From positions 1 to 28,603 of the forward strand of contig CAYNEL010000009.1 in assembly GCA_964396225.1 (NCBI GenBank): DNA of 28,603 nt. The letters are read 5' to 3'. The translations under genes and the position numbers were made by a program. Shown in pieces: positions 7,774-14,720 of this stretch. The DNA comes from CAYNEL01 sp964396225 (GTDB lineage Bacteria; Patescibacteriota; Minisyncoccia; Moranbacterales; UBA1568). The notes beneath the pieces are model-generated. The model was not told where the DNA came from. It did no database searches and worked only from the letters and a program-made list of their open reading frames with translations. Every line of letters starts with the position of its first letter. The first letter of the stretch is position 1.

Positions 7774-7871
7774 TGGGCGTTACTGAAGTGGCTCAGGGTT
7801 TACCCCCGATTCCCCTCGGTGACGAGAGTTTTTTGACAATTCAACTTCAACTCAACAGCAGGAGGTTTCTC

Positions 7872-8897
7872 ATGGCTGACATAACTCCGACTGATCCGGT
7901 TGCTGCGAATCCAGCTGATACCATATCGGTCACCAATAATCTAGTGTTTGGGATTATTGCCAACTGCGTCATTGCGGTCCTGGCATTCCTCGTGGGCTGG
8001 AGGATAGGCCAAGCCGTGTTCAGCGGCACACTCATTCTTTCGTGCGGAACCGCACTCTCCATCCTCTCCCTCTGGTACTTTGGATGGGAAGGGCTGGCCA
8101 AGGTGCCGGTCGGCCACAGGGGATTAGCGCTCCTCATCGGCAAGCGTCAGACCAATCCCGTCCTTGATGAAGGCTGGATATGGTATTGGCCGGCCCCGAT
8201 CGGAGCTGTGGAAGCAGTGGATTGCCGTCGGAGGAAAATCGAACAGGAGGTGACGGAGGTGCTCTCGCAGGATAAGAAGCCCGTTAAGATCAACACGGCG
8301 TCGGAAGTACGGACCGTGAATCCCCTTCTTTTCGTCGGAGTCGAAAGCGGTAGTGCTGACGACCTTTACCGCGACCGGGTCGACCAAATCACCCGGCTCA
8401 TCGCCGCCAAGATCGAAGCGGAGGATCTGACCGAGTCCAAGATCGCCCTGACTCATGTTCTTGAGAACGGCACCAGAAAAGGAGCCGCTATCAAGGGCTT
8501 AGAGGAAAAGATCAAAAGACCCGAGGACCTCAAAGAGCTCGAACGTCTTGAGCTCAAAGGCATGCTCGACTACGCCCTGAGGAACTGGGGCATCGAGGTG
8601 CTTGAGATTCGAGTCACGGACGTACGCCTCCCCAAGGAAATCGAAGCTGCAAAAGTTCAGATCAGCGTCGAACAAGCACAGAAACAAGCCGAGGCTATTG
8701 AGATTGAAAATCTCAATGCATTGGTGAGGTCTGTGCGAAAGGCTCATCCAAAACTCAGTACTCAAGAAGCCGTGGCCGCGGTCCAAGCAGAACGCGGAAA
8801 ACGCACCGTCATCAACATTGAAGGTACGGCTAATCCGCTCGTGCAGGCCGGGACCCTAGCAGGCCTCGGGAACACGCTCACTAAGAAAGGAGAAAAG
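7872..8897 (+). CDS. SPFH/band-7 (prohibitin/stomatin-like) membrane protein
   Basis: A 341-residue protein with two N-terminal hydrophobic segments (about 25-45 and 51-70), then an SPFH domain opening with VPVGHRGLALLIGKRQ and EGWIWYWPAP. A charged helical region follows (about 190-300), including a Glu/Lys-rich stretch near 205-225. SPFH proteins form large membrane-bound assemblies linked to proteases or membrane microdomains. The start is fixed by a perfect SD AGGAGG (7860-7865), 6 bases before the ATG. The frame also runs back to a TTG at 7773, but that lies in the -10 box. The stop codon TAA overlaps the ATG of the next gene by one base, so the two are translationally coupled. Codons look less GC-biased than those of neighbouring housekeeping genes. 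Confidence 0.82.
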
Positions 8898-8899
8898 TA

Positions 8900-9820
8900 A
8901 TGGCAACACAAAACTCCTCAAGCCCGGCTAAAAAAGCCCGCCTTGGAAAGTGGGGGATAATAGGTGGCCTGATCGCATTCGTATTCGCGCTTGGATTCAT
9001 CGGCAACCTCTTCACGCAAGGAGGAATAGGCTCGACGGGAAGTGGCACTAGCGGCAATATCATACCGCTTCTGATGCTTTTCGCCCTCCTTATCTTCTCC
9101 TTTGTCCTGAAGGGGTGGAAGCGGGCGCTGGCCTTGGTCGGCATCGTGACCATCCTCTTGTCGCCGCTGCTGCTCAAACCGAGCATCAAGACGGTGGCCC
9201 AAGGATACGGAATCGGCAAAAAAAATGCTGGGGACGTGGACGAGACCAAGGTGGTCCAGTCCGCAATTCCTGACTACCGCAATGTAGTTCCTCCCCCGCA
9301 AGAAGGCGGCGCCGTGGCCAGAGCTGAAACGGTCATGCCGACAACTCAAGTGGACGGACTTGTTCAGCTAGGGACATTCGACTACGCACCCTCTCCCTTT
9401 TCTCCGGGATCAAAGCAAATCGCTATCATCACGGAGGATGGACGATACGTCGTCGAAATCTCTGGACGCCGGGAACAGCCGTACTTCAATAGCGACGGCA
9501 CCGTTTATACGCGTCTCATGGACGCGGGAGGTGTCATGGATGACGGAAACGTCTGGATAGGTCCGGACGAATCCGACGGCAGACGCACCCCGTTATCGGG
9601 TGAGGCCTATGGCAGGGTCATACTCTACCTCAATGACCAACCCCTGATAGTGCGGATGGAGAAGTCAGGAAGCGGCGGCTATCGCTTCGTCTTCTTCGCC
9701 AGCAAGGGCGACAAGTTGTCCATCGGACTCAACATCTACCTGGGCCCGGATGGAAACCCACTGGCAAACGGGACGAGGAACCCGCAACCTCTCCAGGGGG
9801 TGTTGATGAAAAGTTCCTAG
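8900..9820 (+). CDS. Membrane protein of unknown function, partner of the SPFH protein
   Basis: The 306-residue product is not recognised. A short basic N-terminus precedes three hydrophobic segments (about 19-37, 54-71 and 75-93). These are followed by a Pro-rich linker and a probably beta-rich extracytoplasmic or soluble domain (about 150-306) full of Gly, Asp and aromatic residues (e.g. TEDGRYVVEISGR, GRVILYLND). The outline faintly recalls the beta-sandwich of PA-IL-type lectins, but this is only an impression. Its ATG overlaps the stop of the SPFH gene (TAATG) and has an AGGAG site 7 bases upstream, so the two proteins are made together and probably act together at the membrane. A strong terminator follows. 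Confidence 0.72.
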   Translation: MATQNSSSPAKKARLGKWGIIGGLIAFVFALGFIGNLFTQGGIGSTGSGTSGNIIPLLMLFALLIFSFVLKGWKRALALVGIVTILLSPLLLKPSIKTVAQGYGIGKKNAGDVDETKVVQSAIPDYRNVVPPPQEGGAVARAETVMPTTQVDGLVQLGTFDYAPSPFSPGSKQIAIITEDGRYVVEISGRREQPYFNSDGTVYTRLMDAGGVMDDGNVWIGPDESDGRRTPLSGEAYGRVILYLNDQPLIVRMEKSGSGGYRFVFFASKGDKLSIGLNIYLGPDGNPLANGTRNPQPLQGVLMKSS

Positions 9821-9848
9821 TTCTTTAGGCCTGCAACGGGCCAACAAC

Positions 9849-9897
9849 AAGGGCGACCACGAATTTCGTGGCCGCCCTTTCTCTTTGCTTTTTTGTA
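9849..9897 (+). terminator. Intrinsic terminator after the SPFH cassette
   Basis: AAGGGCG-A-CCACGA pairs with TCGTGG-C-CGCCCTT (9849-9879) around a 3-base loop, followed by a T-rich run ending in TTTTTT. It lies about 30 bases after the stop codon. It also lies just beyond the end of the convergent pilin cluster and may stop transcription from that side, though its minus-strand tail is less T-rich. Confidence 0.78.
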
Positions 9898-9909
9898 AAT
9901 TTCCGGACC

Positions 9910-10695
9910 TTACGCCGCGAAGAAGCTCGCGATCTGTCGCACGATGACCATCGAGGCCAGTGCGATGACGATGCCCCAGATGGCCCATTTGACGATCTTC
10001 TTGCCGGTGTCTATCCGGTTCTCGTCTCCGGCGGCCGTGAGGTACATGATGGCTCCCACCACGAGGGCGATGAGCGCCAATACGCCCACGATGCCGAGGA
10101 GGAAGTTCAGGAGATTGGTGAGGATGGCGGCCAACCCTTGGGCCTGGGCTACCTGGGCCGGCACGGCGCCCCAGCCGAGGATGGCGGCGATTTCCTTGAG
10201 GAAGGTCGGGGCCGCGATGCCGATGGCGAGACCGATCATCGAGGCATAGATGGCTTTCTTGGCCCGCTCGATCTGGTGCTCGCTGCCGCCCGAGGTGATG
10301 TAGAGTACTGCCCCGATGACGAGGAAGACGAGGGAGATGAGGACGATGATGCTCTGGAGGGCGATGAGGAGACTCCCGACCACGTCCTGGACGGTGTCAA
10401 AGGCGAGCGGATTGGGAAAATCGGTGGCACCACCTCCGGCCGCGCCACCAGGACCACCTGTAGAAGGGGCCGCAGCAGCTCCTCCAGGACCTCCGGTGGC
10501 AGGCGCTCCGGTGGCAGGCTGTACATTTCCAAGCGGAGGTATCGTCGGAGGTACAATTGGTCCAGTAGCGCCGGATCCTTGGTTCACAAAATCAGGTGGA
10601 ATGAAGTTTCCAGGCCCGAGAACTTGAGCTAAGGCTGATGGCACAGCCAAGATGAAAGCTAGTGCCAGGGAAGCGAGCAGTAATTGCTTCGACAT
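9910..10695 (-). CDS. T4SS-pilin-like protein with two pilin modules in tandem
   Basis: A 261-residue exported membrane protein. An N-terminal signal peptide (about 1-23, ending SALAQ) is followed by a low-complexity Gly/Ala/Pro/Thr linker of about 75 residues. Then come two successive copies of the two-helix module seen in its neighbours, one built around ITSGGSEHQIERAKKA and one around LTAAGDENRIDTGKK. Each copy is hydrophobic helix, short charged loop, hydrophobic helix, as in T4SS pilins of the VirB2/TrbC kind. Neighbouring genes carry a single copy, so this looks like an internal duplication or fusion. The ATG at 10695 is chosen because it begins the signal peptide; the frame runs 21 codons further upstream into the previous gene. 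It is the last gene of the pilin cluster, 10 bases after the gene before it. Confidence 0.75.
   Translation of the reverse strand: MSKQLLLASLALAFILAVPSALAQVLGPGNFIPPDFVNQGSGATGPIVPPTIPPLGNVQPATGAPATGGPGGAAAAPSTGGPGGAAGGGATDFPNPLAFDTVQDVVGSLLIALQSIIVLISLVFLVIGAVLYITSGGSEHQIERAKKAIYASMIGLAIGIAAPTFLKEIAAILGWGAVPAQVAQAQGLAAILTNLLNFLLGIVGVLALIALVVGAIMYLTAAGDENRIDTGKKIVKWAIWGIVIALASMVIVRQIASFFAA
10491..10518 (-). repeat. Tandem 15-bp repeat in the pilin linker
   Basis: The 13-mer CTCCGGTGGCAGG occurs at 10491-10503 and again at 10506-10518, a 15-base period. It encodes repeated Pro-Ala-Thr-Gly residues. Similar Gly-Pro-Gly-Gly units lie alongside. It marks a slippage-prone linker rather than a separate element. 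Confidence 0.55.
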
Positions 10696-10705
10696 AGTTT
10701 TGTGT

Positions 10706-11053
10706 TTAGAAAACGGAACTGCCCGAGAGGAGCTGGAACACCGCCTGGAGGATGACATAGCCGGCCAGCGCCACGATGACGCCGATGATGGAAGCCTTCA
10801 TCCCGGTCTTGGCTCGCTCGATCTGGTGGTCGTCACCGGCCGCCGTGAGGTACATGATGCCTGTGATGAAGAACGCGATGAGCGCCACCATCCCCACGAT
10901 GATGAGAAGCCAAGTGAGGAGCGCGGTCACGATCTGGACGATGGTCGCGGCCGGCAGGCCGAACTGCCCGATCAGGCCACGACCTTCTCCCCAGCCACCG
11001 GCCGACACGCCGAGCGGGAGGAGGGCGAGGATGGCGAGAAATGTCTTTTTCAT
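10706..11053 (-). CDS. T4SS-pilin-like small membrane protein
   Basis: A 115-residue protein with a signal peptide (about 1-18), then two hydrophobic helices (about 41-70 and 84-108) joined by the loop LTAAGDDHQIERAK. This is the common module of the cluster. The last residues are LSGSSVF, ending in Phe as in three other members. The charged loop is probably cytoplasmic, with both helices spanning the membrane as in VirB2/TrbC pilins. It is 22 bases after the preceding pilin gene and 10 before the next, so it is part of a tight operon. The ATG has no SD. The family is assigned by pattern; its place in a pilus is inferred. Confidence 0.78.
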   Translation of the reverse strand: MKKTFLAILALLPLGVSAGGWGEGRGLIGQFGLPAATIVQIVTALLTWLLIIVGMVALIAFFITGIMYLTAAGDDHQIERAKTGMKASIIGVIVALAGYVILQAVFQLLSGSSVF

Positions 11054-11075
11054 ATGGTCAGGGGAAACGGTCAGC

Positions 11076-11516
11076 CTAGAAGTTGGCCCCGGCGTTCAGC
11101 CAGGTATTGACCGCCTGGAGGATGACGTAACCGATGAGGCCCACAATGACACCGATGATCGAATACTTCATGGCTTCCTTGGCCTTCTCGGCCTGACCCT
11201 CGTCGCCGGCCGCCAGGAGATACATGATGCCCGAGATGACGAAACCGATGATCCCGATGAAGCCGAAGAGAGCGAGGATCCACATCACAAAGGCGCTCAC
11301 GATGCCGGTGATGGTCCCGGTCGGGAGACCGAAGTTGGACCACATCCCGGCTCCGCCGCCTCCGCCGCCGATGGGCACATTGACACCCACGTTGCCGCCG
11401 CCCGGGAGCGGGATGTTGCCGCCCACGTTGCCCGTGAAGGCGCGGGCCGGAAGAGCGAGGATGAACACGACCGCCGAAGCGAGAAACGAGCCGAGAAGAC
11501 GCGTCATAGGTTTCAT
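11076..11516 (-). CDS. T4SS-pilin-like small membrane protein with Gly-rich N-terminus
   Basis: A 146-residue protein. A signal peptide ends near PARAFTG, followed by a glycine-rich stretch of about 30 residues, then two hydrophobic helices around LLAAGDEGQAEKAKEAM and ending QAVNTWLNAGANF. The second helix and tail are closest to those of the gene at 12348-12719 (both QAVNTWL), suggesting a recent duplication. Two adjacent ATGs (residues 1 and 4) both have CCT immediately before them. The first is used here, but the second is equally possible. It starts only 7 bases after the preceding pilin gene. Confidence 0.78.
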   Translation of the reverse strand: MKPMTRLLGSFLASAVVFILALPARAFTGNVGGNIPLPGGGNVGVNVPIGGGGGGAGMWSNFGLPTGTITGIVSAFVMWILALFGFIGIIGFVISGIMYLLAAGDEGQAEKAKEAMKYSIIGVIVGLIGYVILQAVNTWLNAGANF

Positions 11517-11523
11517 AGGTTAC

Positions 11524-12198
11524 TTAGAACGTGGACGAGCCCTGGAGGAGGGCGTCGATGGCTTGGATGATGACCACGCCTGAGAGCGCCACCACCACAC
11601 CCACGATGGACCAGGTCATATGGCGCTTGGCCGTCTCGATCATCCCCTCGTCGCCGGAAGCCAGGAGATACTGGAGGCCGGAGATGACGAAGGCGATGAG
11701 GGCGATGATACCCACGATGGTGAGAAGCCAGCTGGCCAATGCCACCAGGATGTCCTGGACAGGCGCCTCAGAGAGGCCGGTCCCGGTCGGGAAGCACACC
11801 CCGGCGATCTGCTGGCCATTGCAACCGCCGGCCGCAGCCGCACCCGCCGCCCCTCCGCCGGCGTTGGCCGCCTGGAACGCGGCGGCGTTGGCCGAACCGG
11901 TCGAAGACGTGGGGAGGAAATTGCCGTTGGAAGCGGTCCCGGTGGAGAAGCCTCCGGTCGAACCGGCCGCCGTCCCGGGGACGGCGTTGCCACCAGATGC
12001 ACCGCTATTGGCCGCCTCCCATATTCCGGCATCGGACGAAACCGGGGCATTGGCGCCGCTGTTGAACGTACCGGTCGGCACCGGCTGGCCAGTGATGTCC
12101 TCGAAGCCGGTCGTGGTGAACTGAGCGGAGGCATCAGGCGCAAAAAAACCTCCCACGGCGAGGAAGAAGGCGAGGACCAGAAGAGACGTAAATCTCAT
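11524..12198 (-). CDS. T4SS-pilin-like protein with long low-complexity ectodomain
   Basis: A 224-residue protein. The signal peptide (about 1-25, ending DASAQ) is followed by about 110 residues rich in Gly, Ala, Ser, Thr and Asn, with a Cys pair (GGCNGQQIAGVCFP). The pilin module then follows with helices either side of LLASGDEGMIETAKRHM and the end LLQGSSTF. The frame extends 32 codons upstream, but the ATG at 12198 begins the signal peptide. It opens the second pilin transcript: an intrinsic terminator lies upstream, then an extended -10 promoter at 12226-12234. The low-complexity part could be a surface-exposed spacer. Confidence 0.76.
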   Translation of the reverse strand: MRFTSLLVLAFFLAVGGFFAPDASAQFTTTGFEDITGQPVPTGTFNSGANAPVSSDAGIWEAANSGASGGNAVPGTAAGSTGGFSTGTASNGNFLPTSSTGSANAAAFQAANAGGGAAGAAAAGGCNGQQIAGVCFPTGTGLSEAPVQDILVALASWLLTIVGIIALIAFVISGLQYLLASGDEGMIETAKRHMTWSIVGVVVALSGVVIIQAIDALLQGSSTF

Positions 12199-12225
12199 AG
12201 GAAAGTGATATTTTTCTTTGTTCCC

Positions 12226-12234
12226 AGTATACCA
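12226..12234 (-). promoter_or_regulatory. Extended -10 promoter of the second pilin operon
   Basis: On the minus strand TGGTATACT (TGN at 12232-12234, TATACT at 12226-12231) followed by GGG. No good -35 is seen. It lies downstream of the terminator at 12293-12320 and about 30 bases before the ATG at 12198. Confidence 0.5.
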
Positions 12235-12292
12235 CAGCCGCACAAGGCTTTCCCCTCCCCCGTCAAGTAGATGACTATCTGTCAAGGGAAAC

Positions 12293-12320
12293 AAAAAACC
12301 ACCCGGGAAGGGTGGTTTTT
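12293..12320. terminator. Intrinsic terminator between the two pilin operons
   Basis: AAAAACCACCC (12294-12304) pairs with GGGTGGTTTTT (12310-12320) around the loop GGGAA. On the minus strand the stem ends in six T. It lies 27 bases past the stop of the gene at 12348-12719 and splits the cluster into at least two transcripts. Confidence 0.82.
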
Positions 12321-12347
12321 GCTGTCATGCATGTATGACACTCCCGA

Positions 12348-12719
12348 CTAGAACGTGGTCGAAGCCGCGCCGAGCCAGGTGTTGACCGCCTGGATGATGA
12401 CGAAGCCGATGAGGGCCACGATCACACCCATGATGGAGTAGAACATGGCGTTCTTGGCTTTCTCGATGCGATCCTCGTCGCCGGCCGCGGTCAGATACAG
12501 GATACCCGCGATGACGAAACCGATGATCCCGATGAAACCAAGGATGGCCAGAAGCCAGTTCATCGTCGTCTGGATGATGCCGTAGATGGTGCCGCCCGGA
12601 GTCCCGCCGGAAGCCGCGTTCGAGAGGCCGGTGCCCCACTGAGCGAACGCAACAGCCGGGAGGAGGAGACCGGTCGAAGCCGCGCCGGAGGCGCGCTTGA
12701 TGAGTTGTTTCACTGTCAT
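12348..12719 (-). CDS. T4SS-pilin-like small membrane protein with strong Shine-Dalgarno
   Basis: A 123-residue protein with a basic N-region and signal peptide (about 1-26, ending AVAFAQ), then the two-helix module around LTAAGDEDRIEKAKNAM and the tail QAVNTWLGAASTTF. It is the only pilin gene in the cluster with a strong SD: AAGGAGGTGA, close to a full complement of the usual anti-SD, about 9 bases before the ATG. It could therefore be the most highly translated subunit, i.e. the major pilin; this is an inference. It is 69 bases after the preceding pilin gene and is followed by a strong terminator. Confidence 0.8.
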   Translation of the reverse strand: MTVKQLIKRASGAASTGLLLPAVAFAQWGTGLSNAASGGTPGGTIYGIIQTTMNWLLAILGFIGIIGFVIAGILYLTAAGDEDRIEKAKNAMFYSIMGVIVALIGFVIIQAVNTWLGAASTTF

Positions 12720-12788
12720 GTCAAGTCACCTCCTTTTCTGTGCCTGATGGAAAATCCCATAACGTTTCTGTTGACAGTCATTTTGTTT

Positions 12789-13058
12789 TCAGAGGAAGAA
12801 TTCCGTGATCTGCCGGACGATCACCCATGCCCCGAGGGCGATGAGGAGCCCGACGATGATCGCCCAGAATCCGCGTTTGGCGACATAGATCTTGCGCTTG
12901 TCGCCCGCCGCCGTGAGATAGAGCACCGCCACGACGACTAACCCGATTATACCAAGCACGCCCACGATGGACAACAGAAACATCAAGACGTTTGTCAAGA
13001 CGCTCCCGAATGTGGGAGCGTTTTCGATGACGGCGGCTTGGGCGGTCCCGATGAGCAT
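12789..13058 (-). CDS. T4SS-pilin-like small membrane protein, short N-terminus
   Basis: An 89-residue protein carrying the two-helix module around LTAAGDKRKIYVAKRGF, with the more basic loop AGDKRK instead of AGDE. Unlike its neighbours it has no complete signal peptide. It begins MLIGTAQAAVIENAP, which looks like only the tail of one (a cleavage-type AQA-A). No alternative start codon is evident in the few codons between this ATG and the upstream gene. Its second helix (AWVIVRQITEFF) resembles the second module of the gene at 9910-10695 (MVIVRQIASFF). It is 17 bases after the preceding gene and has a CCTATG start. Confidence 0.72.
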   Translation of the reverse strand: MLIGTAQAAVIENAPTFGSVLTNVLMFLLSIVGVLGIIGLVVVAVLYLTAAGDKRKIYVAKRGFWAIIVGLLIALGAWVIVRQITEFFL

Positions 13059-13075
13059 AGGCTTCGTCGGTCTTG

Positions 13076-13576
13076 TTACTCCTCGTTGCTCAAGCCTTGT
13101 TGGGGTGTCGTCTCCTTGTTCGGCAGAGGGTAGCTCCCGGGACAGAAGCTGAGACCGTAATTTCCTCCGAAAGCGGTGGCGTTGACGCTCGCTGGTACGG
13201 CCAGATTGACTGCGAGCTTGCAGGCCTCTTCCTGGGTAAGTCCGAGGCGCTGGAGAAAGTCCGCTTCGGCTTTCTCGCGCGCTGTCCAGATGTCCTTGTT
13301 GAGAAGTGTGATATTGAAACTTTGGTCCGCAGCGAAGAATTGGATGGTGTAGAAGAGGTTCTGGGCCATGACGAGATCCTGGTATTTCTCGTTGTACTTC
13401 ACCGAGTTTTTGAATGGGTTGTCGATAGTAAGGTTGCCGGCCTCGGTCTCGATACGGACCGCATCACTCGTCGGCACCGTCCCAGGCACGAATGCTGGAG
13501 CGCGATTGACATACATCCAATAACCGACGACGCCGACCACGCCGATAATGAGGAGGGTGATAATGAGAGCTTTCAT
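13076..13576 (-). CDS. Membrane-anchored protein of unknown function in the pilin operon
   Basis: A 166-residue protein not recognised as any named family. One N-terminal hydrophobic anchor (about 3-22) precedes an extracytoplasmic part of about 140 residues. The latter has two cysteines (EEACKLAV and LSFCPGSY) that could form a disulfide and a Gln/Thr/Glu-rich tail. There is no pilin module. It lies 26 bases after the pilin-transglycosylase fusion and 17 before the next pilin gene, so it is co-transcribed. A minor pilin, assembly factor or surface component would fit. The frame extends 51 codons upstream over the end of the previous gene; the ATG at 13576 before the hydrophobic anchor (CCTATG) is chosen. 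Confidence 0.65.
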   Translation of the reverse strand: MKALIITLLIIGVVGVVGYWMYVNRAPAFVPGTVPTSDAVRIETEAGNLTIDNPFKNSVKYNEKYQDLVMAQNLFYTIQFFAADQSFNITLLNKDIWTAREKAEADFLQRLGLTQEEACKLAVNLAVPASVNATAFGGNYGLSFCPGSYPLPNKETTPQQGLSNEE

Positions 13577-13602
13577 AGGAAAATGGTCAGGGATTACGAT
13601 CC

Positions 13603-14604
13603 TCAGAGCTGTCGCGGGATACCGCACCGCCGCGCCGCGCCCCATGGACCGGTATTGGTCGCGTTCGACCCGGCTAGTCCACAGGCAGTCTGAATGTTCT
13701 GCTGCGGATCGGTGGCCGCGGCTACGCACTGGTTATAGAGAGCTTGGTTGGTCACAGTGCAGCTGTGGTTGCTTGCCGTATAAGCTCCACCGGAAAAAGC
13801 CGATGGGCAGTCGAGGTTGCCGACTGGGTTGGCGGTGATGTTGATCTGAAACAGACCGAAAGAGGCAGGATTGCCATCAGCGCACACATCCACACCACTC
13901 GGGATGCTGGCATTACCGCCGCTTTCTGCCTGACAGATAGCCGACCAGGTCTCCGCATTATTGGCGAAGCAAGTATTCTGCATATTGGATACCGAGCATG
14001 GATTGGCAGTCGAGTTGGTCACCGGTTGACATTCGCCCGATCCGGCGAAACCTCCACCAGTCGCCGGCGTCGTCCCTCCTCCGGCCGGGGCTCCTCCACC
14101 TCCCGGGGCCGCCCCTCCCCCGCCGATCATCCGGGGGGTGGTGGAACATTGGAACTGCCACCAGGAGGAGCCGACGCCGATGTTGGGCATGACGCTGCCG
14201 TCCTGGCCGAGCTGACCCCGAACGAAAAGCCACATCAGCACGTTCACGATGAGCCAGGCGGCCAGCATGATGGCGAAACCGAAGAGGGCGGCCTTGATAC
14301 CGTTCTTGGCCGTGCTGATGAGGTGCTCGTCACCGGCGGAGACGATGTAGAGGATGCCCATGGCCACCAGGACCGCCATGGCCACGAAAGTCATAATGGC
14401 GAAACCCCAGTCGAGGAGACGCTTGCCGCCCACCACCAGGTGGCAGAGGGTGCAGGGTCCCTGGCCGGCGTCGCCGCATGGGACGATATCGGCCGCAGCC
14501 GAGGCCTCGGGGATACCTGCCGGCAGAGCGGGGAAAATACCGGAGAGGGCGACAAACAACCCTCCGAGCAGGACGAAGCGCTTGAGCATAAACATCGCGG
14601 TCAT
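13603..14604 (-). CDS. Fusion of T4SS-pilin-like module and lytic transglycosylase
   Basis: A 333-residue protein numbered from ATG 14604; ATGs 3 and 5 codons later are also possible. In order: signal peptide (about 6-38); a cysteine cluster PCGDAGQGPCTLCH (42-55); the pilin-type two-helix module (about 67-128) around VSAGDEHLISTAKNGI; a Gly/Pro/Ala-rich linker (about 160-190); and a C-terminal lysozyme-like domain. That domain shows the hallmarks of lytic transglycosylases: the catalytic Glu in ICQAESGG (Glu227), then ASFGLFQIN and a late WGAARRCGI, with several cysteines that suit an extracytoplasmic location. In known T4SSs the murein hydrolase (VirB1) and pilin (VirB2) are separate proteins. 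Here both parts are in one chain at the head of the pilin operon. Confidence 0.8.
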   Translation of the reverse strand: MTAMFMLKRFVLLGGLFVALSGIFPALPAGIPEASAAADIVPCGDAGQGPCTLCHLVVGGKRLLDWGFAIMTFVAMAVLVAMGILYIVSAGDEHLISTAKNGIKAALFGFAIMLAAWLIVNVLMWLFVRGQLGQDGSVMPNIGVGSSWWQFQCSTTPRMIGGGGAAPGGGGAPAGGGTTPATGGGFAGSGECQPVTNSTANPCSVSNMQNTCFANNAETWSAICQAESGGNASIPSGVDVCADGNPASFGLFQINITANPVGNLDCPSAFSGGAYTASNHSCTVTNQALYNQCVAAATDPQQNIQTACGLAGSNATNTGPWGAARRCGIPRQL

Positions 14605-14641
14605 AGGTTTTTGTATTGGTAGGATTCGATACCTTGGTCCC

Positions 14642-14650
14642 ATTCTACCA
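14642..14650 (-). promoter_or_regulatory. Extended -10 promoter of the first pilin operon
   Basis: On the minus strand TGGTAGAAT (TAGAAT at 14642-14647, TGG at 14648-14650) followed by GGG. It lies within an inverted repeat CTTGGT/ACCAAG (14633-14638 with 14647-14652) that could be an operator or a 5' hairpin. It lies 38 bases before the ATG at 14604. A TTGACA further upstream is too far away to be its -35. Confidence 0.42.
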
Positions 14651-14720
14651 AGATTCGTGGGGCCATGCGCGGCATCTTGTCAAACCTCTGAATCAAGGCG
14701 ATACCGAAAGCAGAATGTCG

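Noticed and set aside
7773..7871. TTG start for the SPFH protein at 7773
   Set aside because: The codon is inside the -10 box; the ATG at 7872 has an ideal SD.
10430..10600. Possible CRISPR-like or satellite repeats in the pilin linker
   Set aside because: Repeats are 13-15 bases, in frame, and encode Gly/Pro/Ala/Thr; they are coding low complexity. No CRISPR array is seen anywhere in the window.
14690..14695. TTGACA on the minus strand as -35 for the pilin operon
   Set aside because: The spacing to TAGAAT is about 30 bases, far too long.
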